From Streptomyces justiciae (lineage in GTDB: Bacteria > Actinomycetota > Actinomycetes > Streptomycetales > Streptomycetaceae): a DNA stretch of 64,000 nt. Each line of letters begins with the position of its first letter. Position 1 is the stretch's first letter. Below, in pieces: positions 52,896 to 61,963 of the stretch. The translations under genes were made by a program, and so were the position numbers. A model generated the notes under the pieces. It saw only the letters and a program-made list of their open reading frames with translations. It searched no databases and was not told the DNA's origin. The DNA lies in assembly GCF_015163075.1 (NCBI RefSeq), contig NZ_JADDXU010000002.1:434001-498000 (forward strand), written 5' to 3'.

Positions 52896-53664
52896 TCACG
52901 CGCCCGCCCGCGCGGGCACCCGGCCGGCTCCGGCGCGGGCGCGTCGTACGAGGTCACGGGCGGCGTCGGACCACTGCGGGTGCTCGAACTCGAACCCGGC
53001 CTCCAGCAGGCGCCCCGGCACCACCCGGCGGCTCTTCAGCAGCAGTTCGGTGTCCGAGCGCAGCACGAACGCCCCGGTCTCGGCCATCCACCGGGTGGCG
53101 GGCAGCCCGACGGGCATGCCTTGGGCGGCCCGCAGGTCCCGCATGAACGCGCGGTGCGGCAGCGGCCCGGGGGCGGCGAGGTTCACCGGCCCGGCGAGGT
53201 CGTCGCGGTCGACCAGGAACTCGACCGCGCGGACGAAGTCGTGCTCGTGGATCCAGGAGACGTACTGCGCCCCGCCCGCCACGGGGCCGCCCAGCCCGAG
53301 CCGCACCATGTTCCGCAGCACGTCGAAGACCCCGCCGCGGTCCGGACTCATGACCATGGCCGACCGGAGGGCGACCTTCCGGGTGTGCGGGGTGTCGGCT
53401 GCGTCCTGGGTGGGGCGCGTCGAAGCGATGGGCGTAGACGGTGGCCGTACTCATCTGCAGCCAGACGCGTGGCGGCCGTACGGCCCCCCGCGATCGCCTC
53501 TCCGACGACCCTGGCGGAGTCGACCCGCGAGTCCATCATGGCCTTCAGGTTGGCCGCGGTGTAGCGGCAACTGACGCTGCGCCCGGCCAGATTGATGACC
53601 ACGTCGCTGCCGTCGACCGGACCGTGCCCACCTGCCCGAGTCCCCCGCGGATCACGAACTTCAT
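52896..53664 (-). pseudogene. decayed NAD-dependent epimerase (TIGR01777-like)
   Basis: Three pieces of one SDR/epimerase survive in different frames. From ATG 53664 the start reads MKFVIRGGLGQVGTV, the Gly-rich nucleotide loop, then breaks. GSDVVINLAGRSVSCRYTAANLKAMMDSRVDSARVVGEAIA continues in another frame, followed by QMSTATVYAHRFDA in the third frame and by MVMSPDRGGVFDVLRNMVRLGLGGPVAGGAQYVSWIHEHDFVRAVEF to the stop in a fourth stretch. Between the pieces 40-50 residues expected after GTV and around the middle are missing, so deletions as well as frameshifts occurred. The last part is well preserved, suggesting recent decay. Confidence 0.82.
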
Positions 53665-53754
53665 CAGGACCGCGCGACAGGCGGTCTACCGGGATCCCGC
53701 CTCGACGCGTACATGTAGTCATCCCATCTTTCGCTGGTACGGAGGAACGTAACG

Positions 53755-55761
53755 ATGCGTCACCTTCACACCCGCACAACCCGTGGCCGAGTGGTCGGAG
53801 CACTCGCCGCCGCGCTGCTCGCCGCGGCGGGACTCGCCGCACCGTCGGCGCGAGCCGCCGCGCCCGCCCTGGACGACGGTCTCGCCCTCACCCCGCCCAT
53901 GGGCTTCAACAACTGGAACTCCACGCACTGCCGTGCCGAGTTCAACGAGGCGATGGTCAAGTCGATCGCGGACATCTTCGTGGACAAGGGCCTCAAGGAC
54001 GCCGGGTACCAGTACGTCAACCTCGACGACTGCTGGGCCCTGCCCGAGAGAAACGCGGACGGCAAACTCGTACCGGACCCCGTCCGCTTCCCCAACGGGA
54101 TCAAGGCGGTCGCCGACTACGTCCACTCCAAGGGACTGAAGTTCGGCATCTACACGAGCGCGGGCACCAAGACATGCAACAGCGCGGGATTCCCCGGTGC
54201 GCTGGGCCATGAGTACAGCGACGCCCAGCAGTTCGCGGACTGGGGCGTGGACTATCTCAAGTACGACAACTGCAACAACCAGGGCGTGGACGCGAAAACG
54301 CGTTACACGACCATGCGCGACGCCCTCCGGGCGACCGGCCGGCCCATCGTCTACAGCATCTGCGAGTGGGGCGAGAACAAACCCTGGGAGTGGGCGTCCG
54401 ACGTCGGCCATCTGTGGCGCACGACCGGCGACATCAGCGACAACTGGGGCTCGATGCTCTCGATCCTCAGGCAGAACCTCCCGCTCGCCGCGCACGCGGG
54501 CCCCGGGCACTGGAACGACCCGGACATGCTGGAGGTCGGCAACGGCGGCATGACGGACACCGAGTACCGCTCGCACTTCTCCCTGTGGTCGATCATGGCC
54601 GCGCCGCTCCTCATCGGCTCCGACCTGCGCACCGCGAGCGACGCGACCTACGAGATCCTCGGCAACAAGGAGGTCATCGCGGTCGACCAGGACCCGCTCG
54701 GCAAACAGGGCACCGTCGTCTCCTCGGAGGGCGGCCGGTGGGTCGTCGCCAAGCCGATGCGGGACGGCAGCCGCGCGGTGGCCCTGTTCAACGACTCCGG
54801 CACCGCACAGCGTATCGCCACGACCGCCACGGTCGTCGGCCTGCCCGCCGCCGACGCCTACACGCTGCGCGACCTGTGGCAGCACCGGAGTTACAACACC
54901 GCGGGGACCATCGCGGCGACCGTCCCGGCGCACGGCACGGTCCTCGTACGGGTCTCCGCCGACTCCGCGTGGGCCAAGCACCCGCCCGCCGCGGAACTCG
55001 GCCTGGAGGGCGGCCAGTTGATCGAGGCCGGCACCCCGGCCACGCTGACGAGCACGGTCACCGACCTGGGCCGCACCCCGGCCCGGCAGGTCTCCGTCGC
55101 CCTGACCGGCCCCGCCGGCTGGTCCGTACGCCCCACCTCGGCGACCACGGCGGCCCTCCTGCCGACGAACCGTTCGCTGCGCACCGGTTGGACGGTGGCA
55201 GCCCCGGCCGGGACGCCTGCCGGGTCGTACGACCTGACGCTCAAGGCGAGTTACCGCTCACCGACCGGCGTCCGCGTCGCCACGGCGCTGACCGTTGCGG
55301 TCTCCGTGGTGGTGCCGCCGCCCTCAGGGACCTCCGAACTCGGCGACCTTCCCTGGCTGTCGGCCCTGAGCGGATGGGGGCCGGTGGAGCGCAACACCAG
55401 CAACGGGGAGAGCGCCGCGGGCGACGGACATCCGATCACCATCGGCGGCGTGGTGTACGCCAAGGGGCTCGGTGTGCACGCCCAGAGCATCATCGAGTAC
55501 TACACGGGCAGGACGTGCGAGACGGTCACCGCGGACGTCGGCGTCGACGACGAGAAGGGTGCCGCCGGGACGGTCGCCTTCGAGATCTGGGCGGACGGCA
55601 CCAAGGTCGCCTCGACCGGCGTCCTCACCAACGCCATGCCGGCCCAGCCGCTCACCGCGGACGTCACCGGCGCCCAGGTGGTCCGGCTCGTCGTCACCGA
55701 CGGCGGCGACGGCCTCGACTCGGACCACGCGGACTGGGCGGACGCCCGCCTGAGCTGCTGA
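53755..55761 (+). CDS. secreted GH27 alpha-galactosidase with C-terminal NPCBM domain
   Basis: A 668-aa exported enzyme. Signal peptide up to about residue 34 (ALAAALLAAAGLAAPSARA). The GH27 barrel opens LTPPMGFNNWNSTHC; the nucleophile is Asp171 in YLKYDNC and the acid/base Asp226 in RTTGDISDNW; WNDPDMLEVGNGG completes the signature. An all-beta domain and a NEW3-type linker region (about 400-520) follow, then an NPCBM carbohydrate-binding module with YAKGLGVHAQSIIEY. It hydrolyses alpha-galactosides outside the cell. The ATG at 53755 follows GGAGGA. A hairpin terminator lies 7 bases after the stop; a sugar kinase and LacI regulator are the next genes. Confidence 0.94.
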   Translation: MRHLHTRTTRGRVVGALAAALLAAAGLAAPSARAAAPALDDGLALTPPMGFNNWNSTHCRAEFNEAMVKSIADIFVDKGLKDAGYQYVNLDDCWALPERNADGKLVPDPVRFPNGIKAVADYVHSKGLKFGIYTSAGTKTCNSAGFPGALGHEYSDAQQFADWGVDYLKYDNCNNQGVDAKTRYTTMRDALRATGRPIVYSICEWGENKPWEWASDVGHLWRTTGDISDNWGSMLSILRQNLPLAAHAGPGHWNDPDMLEVGNGGMTDTEYRSHFSLWSIMAAPLLIGSDLRTASDATYEILGNKEVIAVDQDPLGKQGTVVSSEGGRWVVAKPMRDGSRAVALFNDSGTAQRIATTATVVGLPAADAYTLRDLWQHRSYNTAGTIAATVPAHGTVLVRVSADSAWAKHPPAAELGLEGGQLIEAGTPATLTSTVTDLGRTPARQVSVALTGPAGWSVRPTSATTAALLPTNRSLRTGWTVAAPAGTPAGSYDLTLKASYRSPTGVRVATALTVAVSVVVPPPSGTSELGDLPWLSALSGWGPVERNTSNGESAAGDGHPITIGGVVYAKGLGVHAQSIIEYYTGRTCETVTADVGVDDEKGAAGTVAFEIWADGTKVASTGVLTNAMPAQPLTADVTGAQVVRLVVTDGGDGLDSDHADWADARLSC

Positions 55762-55767
55762 ACCCCA

Positions 55768-55802
55768 CCGGGCGGGCCGGTCGCGCCGACCGCCCCGCCC
55801 GG
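55768..55802 (+). terminator. hairpin terminator after the alpha-galactosidase
   Basis: Arms of 16 bases (55768-55783 and 55787-55802), with one C-C mismatch and a 3-base loop; the inner part pairs CGGTCG with CGACCG. It begins 7 bases after the GH27 stop codon. Confidence 0.75.
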
Positions 55803-55810
55803 CATACGCC

Positions 55811-55913
55811 GTGAGCGTTCCGCCCGGCCCGACCAGCCCACGGCGTGAACGTTCCGACCGACCCGGGGTGTGACCGTTCCGACCGACCCTCCGGCGCCCG
55901 GCGTGAACGTTCC
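55811..55913. repeat. four GTGANCGTTCC direct repeats
   Basis: GTGAGCGTTCC (55811), GTGAACGTTCC (55845), GTGACCGTTCC (55870) and GTGAACGTTCC (55903) are spaced by 34, 25 and 33 bases, with GACCGACC words between. They lie between the GH27 terminator and the 3' end of the convergent sugar kinase, so a promoter role is unlikely. Confidence 0.8.
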
Positions 55914-55920
55914 TGCGGAA

Positions 55921-56868
55921 TCAGACCGTCGCCTTGTCCGCGCCCTTGGCGAGCGCCGCCGCGGCCGCCCCCACCAGGCCCGCGTCCGTGCCCATCTGGG
56001 CCGGCACGACCGCCAGACGCTGGACGAAGGACAGGGTGGCGTAGTCGGTCAGGGCCTTGCGGAGCGGGGTGAGGAGCACTTCGCCCGCCTTGCCCACTCC
56101 CCCGCCGATCACCGCGATGTCGATCTCGACGAGGGTCGCGGTGGCGGCGATCCCGGCGGCCAGCGCCTGCGCGGCCCGCTCGAAGGAGGCCACCGCGATC
56201 GGATCGCCGGCGCGGGCCGCGTCCGCCACGGCGGCGGCGGACGTGTCGCCGTCCGGCCCGGGCCGCCAGCCGTTCTCGTACGCCCGGCGGGCGATGTTGG
56301 GGCCACTCGCGATGCGCTCCACGCAGCCGCGCGAGCCGCACGCGCACGGGTCGCCGTCCATGTCCACGCTGATGTGCCCGATGTGGCCCGCGTTGCCGGT
56401 CGGCCCCGGGTGCAGCCGACCGCCCAGGACCAGGCCGCCGCCGACGCCCGTCGACACCACCATGCACAGCGCGTTGTCGTGCCCGCGCGCGGCGCCCTGC
56501 CAGTGCTCGGCCGCCGTGATCGCCACGCCGTCGCCGATCAGCTCGACCGGCAGCCCGCCGGTCGCCGCACGGACCCGCCGGACCAGCGGATAGTCGCGCC
56601 AGCCGGGCACGTTGACCGGACTCACAGTGCCCGCGGAGGCGTCCACGGGGCCCGCGCTGCCGATACCGAGGGCCGAGGCGCGTCCCCACAGCGGCGACAC
56701 GGTGAGTTCACCGAGCACCTCCTCGACGGCCCGCATGACGGTCTCGCCGTCCTCCTGGGCGGGCGTGGCGCGCTGCGCGCGGACCAGGATGTGGCCGCGG
56801 TCGTCGACCAGCGCGCCGGCGATCTTGGTGCCGCCGATGTCGAGCGCTGCCACGAGGTCGGTGTGCAT
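55921..56868 (-). CDS. ROK-family sugar kinase (glucokinase-like)
   Basis: A 315-aa kinase. The N-terminal phosphate loop is LDIGGTKIAGALVDD, the sugar site has GDGVAITAAEHW and GHIGHISVD, and the zinc motif is CACGSRGCVE with the ROK spacing. Catalytic Asp is expected in ELIGDGVA. It phosphorylates a hexose such as glucose or N-acetylmannosamine with ATP. It is divergent from a LacI regulator with a GACAACGTTGTC palindrome between; the secreted alpha-galactosidase is the next gene downstream on the opposite strand, so it may use its product sugar. Confidence 0.93.
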   Translation of the reverse strand: MHTDLVAALDIGGTKIAGALVDDRGHILVRAQRATPAQEDGETVMRAVEEVLGELTVSPLWGRASALGIGSAGPVDASAGTVSPVNVPGWRDYPLVRRVRAATGGLPVELIGDGVAITAAEHWQGAARGHDNALCMVVSTGVGGGLVLGGRLHPGPTGNAGHIGHISVDMDGDPCACGSRGCVERIASGPNIARRAYENGWRPGPDGDTSAAAVADAARAGDPIAVASFERAAQALAAGIAATATLVEIDIAVIGGGVGKAGEVLLTPLRKALTDYATLSFVQRLAVVPAQMGTDAGLVGAAAAALAKGADKATV

Positions 56869-56965
56869 CAGTGTCAGATCTCCCCGTCAACCGTGAGAAA
56901 GGGCGGGCCGTTCCGAGGTGGGGGCACGGACACGGCAATTGCGGTGGACAGTGTCCCCCGCATCT

Positions 56966-56977
56966 GACAACGTTGTC
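56966..56977. promoter_or_regulatory. 12-bp palindrome, candidate LacI operator
   Basis: GACAACGTTGTC is perfectly self-complementary with the central CG of LacI-family sites. It lies between the ROK kinase start (56868) and the LacI regulator start, about 98 bases from each. Confidence 0.7.
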
Positions 56978-57063
56978 CAGGCTCTATGCTCGACGCCACA
57001 TCCTCATACAAAATCATGGACGCCGCACCCCTCCCCGTGGACGACAGGACAGGACGCCGCATC

Positions 57064-58113
57064 GTGCCCGAGACCACCCGCCGTGCAGACCGAATCGCCG
57101 CCACGCGTTACGGCAACCGTCCGACGATGAAGGACGTGGCCGCACGCGCCGGAGTGGGCCTCAAGACGGTCTCCCGCGTGGTCAACGGCGAGCCGGGCGT
57201 CACCCCGGAGACCGAACGCCGCGTGCAGGAGGCCATCGACGCGCTCGGCTTCCGCCGCAACGACAGTGCGCGCGTGCTGCGCAAGGGCCGTACCGCCAGC
57301 ATCGGCCTGGTCCTCGAAGACCTCGCGGACCCGTTCTACGGCCCGCTCAGCCGCGCGGTCGAGGAGGTGGCCCGCGCCAACGGCGCCCTGCTGATCAACG
57401 GCTCCAGCGCGGAGGACCCGGACCGCGAGCAGGAGTTGGTGCTGGCGCTGTGCGCCCGGCGCGTGGACGGCCTGGTGGTCATCCCGGCCGGTGACAACCA
57501 CCGGTATCTGGAGCCGGAGTTGAAGGCGGGCGTGGCCACGGTGTTCGTGGACCGTCCGGCCGGCCAGATCGACGCCGACGTGGTCCTGTCCGACAACTAC
57601 GGCGGCGCCCGCGACGGCGTCGCCCACCTCATCGCGCACGGACACCGCCGGATCGGCTTCATCGGCGACATGCCCCGCATCCACACCGCCGCCGAGCGGC
57701 TGCGCGGCTATCGGGCCGCCATGGAGGACGCGGGGATACCGGTCGAGGAGAAGTGGATGTCCCTCGGGGTCACCGATCCGGAGCGGGTGCGCCGGGCGGC
57801 CGAGGAGATGCTGTCCGGGCCCGATCCGGTGACCGCGGTCTTCGCCGGCAACAACCGGGTGACGGTCACCGTGGTCCGGGTTCTCGCCGAGCACGCGCGC
57901 CGGGTCGCCCTGGTCGGCTTCGACGACATCGAGCTCGCCGATCTGCTCCAGCCGGGCGTCACCGTCGTCGCCCAGGACGCCGCCGCCCTCGGCCGCACGG
58001 CCGCCGAGCGGCTGTTCCGGCAGCTGGACGGCACGCTGGTCACCCCGGAGCGGATCGAACTGCCGACACGGCTGATCACCCGCGGTTCGGGCGAGCTGCC
58101 GCCGGCGGACTGA
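57064..58113 (+). CDS. LacI-family transcriptional regulator
   Basis: A 349-aa regulator from this start. Helix-turn-helix PTMKDVAARAGVGLKTVSRVVNGEPGVTPETERRV, hinge LGFRRNDSARVLRKGRTASIGLV, then a sugar-binding domain ending VALVGFDDIELADLLQPGVTVV. The start is uncertain: ATGs at 56986 and 57016 would add 26 and 16 residues ahead of the DNA-binding domain. GTG 57064 is chosen because AGGACAGGA precedes it and the arm before the helix-turn-helix becomes normal. It is divergent from the ROK kinase and is its likely repressor through the 56966-56977 palindrome. Confidence 0.9.
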   Translation: MPETTRRADRIAATRYGNRPTMKDVAARAGVGLKTVSRVVNGEPGVTPETERRVQEAIDALGFRRNDSARVLRKGRTASIGLVLEDLADPFYGPLSRAVEEVARANGALLINGSSAEDPDREQELVLALCARRVDGLVVIPAGDNHRYLEPELKAGVATVFVDRPAGQIDADVVLSDNYGGARDGVAHLIAHGHRRIGFIGDMPRIHTAAERLRGYRAAMEDAGIPVEEKWMSLGVTDPERVRRAAEEMLSGPDPVTAVFAGNNRVTVTVVRVLAEHARRVALVGFDDIELADLLQPGVTVVAQDAAALGRTAAERLFRQLDGTLVTPERIELPTRLITRGSGELPPAD

Positions 58114-58117
58114 GGCC

Positions 58118-58918
58118 GTGCCCTTGAGCGACCGCACCCTGGAAGCGCTCGGTCTGGCCGAGGCGCCGCGCGATCACCCGCTGCTCTACCCGGGCGCGTG
58201 GCCCTCGGACTCCGGGCTCCTCGACGGGGACCGGCTGTTGCCCCTCGACCGCCTCGTGCACGAGGACCGCGTCCCCGTCCTCGCCGTCGGCTCCAACGCC
58301 AGCCCGGCCCAACTACGGCACAAAATGGCCGAGTACGGGATCGTCTCCCCGATCCCGATGGTGCGGACCCGTGTCACGGGCATCGACATCGGCGTCTCCG
58401 CGCACGTCAGCCGCCTGGGCTATGTGTCCGCCTCTCCGGTCGAAGCACCGGGAGCCGTACGGGAGTTGTTCGTCACCTGGCTCGACGCCGAGCAGCTGGC
58501 GGTCGTCGACGCGAGCGAGGGCGCGCATCTGGCGGCCGGGAACTACCGGCGAGCGTGGCTGCCCTCCCCCGAGGTGCGGTTCGAACTCGCCGACGGTACC
58601 GCACTGTCGGGCGCGTACGTGTACGTCAACACGCACGGCGTCCTCCACGACGGCACCGGCGCCCCGCGCGGTCACCCCGGCCAGCGGCCGCTGCTCACCG
58701 AACTCCTCGTCGGATCGGCCCGGTTGAGGGAGCTGTTCGGCGTGACGCCCGAGGAGTTCTGCGCCCGGGCGCGCGCCGACCACGAGCTGTGCCGACAGGG
58801 GACGCGGCTGTTCAAGCGGGAGAAGCTGGTGACGGTCTCCGGTCTGGAGCGGTACGCGGAGGCTCAGCAGACGGGCAGTCCGGGCACCGGCTCGTCGTTG
58901 TCGCCGCCCTTGAGGTAG
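58118..58918 (+). CDS. hypothetical protein, possible GGCT-like fold
   Basis: A 266-aa protein starting at GTG 58118, four bases after the LacI stop, so it is probably co-transcribed with it. The only recognisable patch is VLAVGSNASPAQLRHKMA, which resembles the G-S-N loop of gamma-glutamylcyclotransferase-like proteins; the following beta-rich region (GYVSASPVEAPGAVRELFVTWL, VDASEG) could fit that fold. No catalytic residue was confirmed. The last 55 bases overlap the 3' end of the convergent kinase gene. Confidence 0.72.
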   Translation: MPLSDRTLEALGLAEAPRDHPLLYPGAWPSDSGLLDGDRLLPLDRLVHEDRVPVLAVGSNASPAQLRHKMAEYGIVSPIPMVRTRVTGIDIGVSAHVSRLGYVSASPVEAPGAVRELFVTWLDAEQLAVVDASEGAHLAAGNYRRAWLPSPEVRFELADGTALSGAYVYVNTHGVLHDGTGAPRGHPGQRPLLTELLVGSARLRELFGVTPEEFCARARADHELCRQGTRLFKREKLVTVSGLERYAEAQQTGSPGTGSSLSPPLR

Positions 58919-60555
58919 ACGTCGCTGACGAAGACGCCGGTGTTGCCGCTGTCGTCGTCGGTCTTCGCCCACCAGACGTTGGTCCACTCGCCGTAGGTCT
59001 CGCGGCGGCCCAGATTCTGCTGGCAGTAGAAGTAGTTGGTGCCCGCCTTGAGGATGCCCGCCTTGGCGCCGGAGGCGGTGTAAGAGTCGGCGGTCCGCCA
59101 GACCTCGCAGTTGTACTTGCCGCCGCCTATGGAGACGCAGGACGCGGCGGGCTTGGGCTCGCCGGTATCGCTGTCGCTGGGGGCGGGGGCGTTGCCCGAA
59201 GTCCTGCTCGGGGCCGGGCTGGTGGCCCGCTCGGTGGGCTTGCTGTCGGCCGTGCGGCTCGCCGAGGGGGTTTCCGTCGGCGTCTTCTTGTCGTCCTTCT
59301 CCGTCGGTTCGGGCTCGTCCGTGCGTACGGCGTCGCCACGGCCGCTCGCCGCAGACGTGGTCTTGGCGTCGGTGACGGAGGACGTCGACCGCGCGTCGGT
59401 GTCCTTGTCACCCGAGTCGTTCAGAAGAGCCACCGTCACGCCTGCCGACGCGAGCACGAGAGCCACAGCCGCGGCAACCAGCAGAACGCGGCGCCTGCCC
59501 CGGGTGGGGCGGGTGGTGTCCATGGGGCCGGTGACGACCTGGGCGTCCTGCGGCGGTCCGAAGCCCTGGGGTACCGAGGGCGCGTTCTGTGCCGGCGGCG
59601 GCCCGAATCCCGGCGGTACCGCCGGGACGCTGTGCTCCGTCACCACGGGCGCCGCCACCGCCGTACCCCGAAGGCGCGTCGTCGCGGAGTCGGTCGCCCC
59701 GGCATCCGCGACCGCCTGGAGCAGTGCGCGGGCCTCCTCCGCCTCCGGACGCCCCTCGGGGCGCTTGTCCAGAAGCCGCTGGAGCACGGGACCGAGCGCT
59801 CCCGCGCGGGTGGGTTCCGGCAGGGGCTCGGTGACGATGGCGGTGAGCGTGGAGAAGGTCGACGTACGGCGGAACGGCGAGGAGCCCTCGACCGCCGCGT
59901 ACAGGGTGGCGCCCAGGGCCCAGACGTCCGAGGCGGGGCCCGGGTCGGCGCCTTGGGCGCGCTCGGGCGCCAAGTAGTCCAGGGAGCCGACGAGTTCGCC
60001 GCTGCGGGTCAGATGCGTGGCCGAGCCGTCGCCCGGGTCGTCCATCGTGGCGATGCCGAAGTCGGTGAGGACCACGCGGCCCGACCGGTCGAGCAGGATG
60101 TTGCCGGGCTTCACGTCCCGGTGCAGGACGCCTACTTGGTGGGCGGCGGCGAGCGCGTCCATGACCTTGGCGCCGATGCCGGCGGCCTCGTGGGGGTCGA
60201 GGGTGCCGCGGTCGCGCAGGACGTCGTCCAGGGAGGGCCCGTCGACCAGTTCCATGACGATCAGCGGGCGGCCGTCGACCTCGGCCACGTCATGGACGGC
60301 GACGACTCCGGGATGGCGCACCCGGGCCGCCGCGCGGGCCTCACGCTGCATGCGCAGCCGCAGATCGGACAGTTCCGGCCCGTCCGCGTCGGTGTAGGTG
60401 CGCAGTTCCTTGACGGCGACCTCACGGCCGAGGACCTCGTCCACCGCCCGCCAGACCACGCCCATGCCGCCCCGCCCGAGCTGGGCCAGGACGCGATAGC
60501 GCCCGGCCAGCAGCCGGCCGGCCCCCTCCGTCTGTCCGTTGTCCCCCGAAGACAC
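58864..60555 (-). CDS. Ser/Thr protein kinase with extracellular SH3-like tail
   Basis: A 563-aa membrane kinase. The Gly loop is GRGGMGVV, Lys49 is in VAVKEL, HRDVKPGN is at 146-153 and DFG at 166-168. A Pro-rich juxtamembrane stretch and a single helix near 352-372 (RRVLLVAAAVALVLASAGVTVALL) lead to a long Ser/Thr/Pro-rich outer stalk and a C-terminal module of about 80 residues (CVSIGGGKYNCEVWRTADSYTASG ... VYLKGGDNDEPVPGLPVC) with four Cys. The outer module may sense a cell-wall or ligand signal. The 3' end overlaps the convergent hypothetical gene by 55 bases. Confidence 0.94.
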   Translation of the reverse strand: MSSGDNGQTEGAGRLLAGRYRVLAQLGRGGMGVVWRAVDEVLGREVAVKELRTYTDADGPELSDLRLRMQREARAAARVRHPGVVAVHDVAEVDGRPLIVMELVDGPSLDDVLRDRGTLDPHEAAGIGAKVMDALAAAHQVGVLHRDVKPGNILLDRSGRVVLTDFGIATMDDPGDGSATHLTRSGELVGSLDYLAPERAQGADPGPASDVWALGATLYAAVEGSSPFRRTSTFSTLTAIVTEPLPEPTRAGALGPVLQRLLDKRPEGRPEAEEARALLQAVADAGATDSATTRLRGTAVAAPVVTEHSVPAVPPGFGPPPAQNAPSVPQGFGPPQDAQVVTGPMDTTRPTRGRRRVLLVAAAVALVLASAGVTVALLNDSGDKDTDARSTSSVTDAKTTSAASGRGDAVRTDEPEPTEKDDKKTPTETPSASRTADSKPTERATSPAPSRTSGNAPAPSDSDTGEPKPAASCVSIGGGKYNCEVWRTADSYTASGAKAGILKAGTNYFYCQQNLGRRETYGEWTNVWWAKTDDDSGNTGVFVSDVYLKGGDNDEPVPGLPVC

Positions 60556-60642
60556 CGCGGCCCCGTTCCTCCGTACGCATGTGCAAGGTCGCGTCCAGAG
60601 TACGGGGCGGCTGTGACAGTCCTCGTCCAGGCGGCCGAGGTG

Positions 60643-61932
60643 TTACTTGGCCGAGGCCGTCAGGTCCGCGCGGCGGGGTCCGGCGTACGACTGGAGGCGC
60701 GCCAGGGTCAGCCCGGTGAGGCGGGTGACCTCGCCGGAGTCGAGGGCGCCGCAGTCCAGGCCGCGCAGGAGGTACCCGGCGAGGGCCTTGGCGGTGGCGG
60801 GCTCGTCCATGACGTCGCCGTCGACGTGGTTGGCGTAGGCGGCGAGGCGCTTGGCGGCCGCTTCGAAGCCTTCGCGGTAGAAGGCGAAGACGGCCGCGTA
60901 GCGGGTGGGGAGGTGGCCGGGGTGCATGTCCCAGCCCTGGTAGTAGGCGCGGGCCAGGGCGCGGCGGGTGAGGCCGTAGTGCAGCTTCCAGGCCTCGTGG
61001 ACCTTCGCGGTGGTGCCGACCGGCAGGACGTTGGTGGAGCCGTCGGAGACGCGTACGCCGGTGCCCGCGGCGGCGACCTGCATGATCGCCTTGGCGTGGT
61101 CGGCGGCCGGGTGGTCGCTGGCCTGGTAGGCGGCGGAGACGCCGAGGCAGGCGCTGTAGTCGAAGGTGCCGTAGTGCAGGCCGGTGGCGCGGCCCTCGGC
61201 GGCGTCGATCATGCGGGCGACGGTGGCGGTGCCGTCGGCGGCGAGGATGGACTGGCTGGTCTCGATCTGGATCTCGAAGCCGATCCGGCCGGGGTTGAGT
61301 CCGCGGGCCTTCTCGAACTGCTCCAGGAGCCGGACCATCGCGGTGACCTGCTCGGGGTAGGTCACCTTGGGCAGGGTGAGGACCAGTCCGTCGGGCAGTC
61401 CGCCGGCCTCCATCAGGCCGGTGAGGAAGACGTCGAGGGTGCGGATGCCGCGGTCGCGGACCGGGGACTCCATGCACTTCATGCGGATGCCCATGTACGG
61501 CGCCGCCGTGCCGTTCTTGTACGCGTCCGCAATCAGGCGTGCCGCGCGGGCGGCGTCCTGGTCCTCGTCGGCGCCCTTGTAGCCGTCCTCGAAGTCGACG
61601 CGCAGGTCCTCGATCGGTTCGCGCTCCAGCTTGGCCCGCACGCGCGCGTGGACGGGTTCGGCGAGTTCGTCGGAGAGGCCGAGCACGGCGGCGAAGGACG
61701 CGGCGTCCGGGGCGTGTTCGTCGAGGGCCGCGAGGGCCTGGTCGCCCCAGGAGCGCAGGGTGTCGGCGGCGAAGACGTTGCCGGGCACGTAAACGGTGTG
61801 GACGGGCTGGCGGGTGCCCGGGTCGCCGGGGTAGCGGCGCTCCAGCTCGGCGTCGACCGGCGCGAGGGAGGCGCTGATCTCCTCGCTGACGGCGCCCGCG
61901 AGGCTCGTCGCCACCTGCTCCTGCTGACCCAT
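60643..61932 (-). CDS. HpcH/HpaI aldolase/citrate lyase-like protein (DUF6986 type)
   Basis: A 429-aa protein with a citrate-lyase-beta-like barrel: EDLRVDFEDGYKGADEDQDAARAA, GLVLTLPKVTYPEQVTAM and IGFEIQIETSQSILAADGT carry the acidic metal-binding residues of the family. The size and wording match the DUF6986 members that in Streptomyces sit with allantoin/glyoxylate genes; the reaction is probably C-C lyase on a glyoxylate-derived compound. No allantoin genes are in the window. The ATG at 61932 follows GGAGGG; a 15-bp palindrome lies just upstream. Confidence 0.85.
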   Translation of the reverse strand: MGQQEQVATSLAGAVSEEISASLAPVDAELERRYPGDPGTRQPVHTVYVPGNVFAADTLRSWGDQALAALDEHAPDAASFAAVLGLSDELAEPVHARVRAKLEREPIEDLRVDFEDGYKGADEDQDAARAARLIADAYKNGTAAPYMGIRMKCMESPVRDRGIRTLDVFLTGLMEAGGLPDGLVLTLPKVTYPEQVTAMVRLLEQFEKARGLNPGRIGFEIQIETSQSILAADGTATVARMIDAAEGRATGLHYGTFDYSACLGVSAAYQASDHPAADHAKAIMQVAAAGTGVRVSDGSTNVLPVGTTAKVHEAWKLHYGLTRRALARAYYQGWDMHPGHLPTRYAAVFAFYREGFEAAAKRLAAYANHVDGDVMDEPATAKALAGYLLRGLDCGALDSGEVTRLTGLTLARLQSYAGPRRADLTASAK

Positions 61933-61948
61933 GCCACACCCTCCTGTT

Positions 61949-61963
61949 TTCCGCAGTACGGAA
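61949..61963. promoter_or_regulatory. 15-bp inverted repeat TTCCG-N5-CGGAA
   Basis: Perfect 5-base arms around CAGTA, 17 bases before the lyase ATG, followed by a half-site-like TCCGTAGAA (61971-61979). Symmetry and spacing recall IclR-family (for example AllR) operators, which would fit the lyase. It overlaps the probable 5' leader, so binding would repress. Confidence 0.6.
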
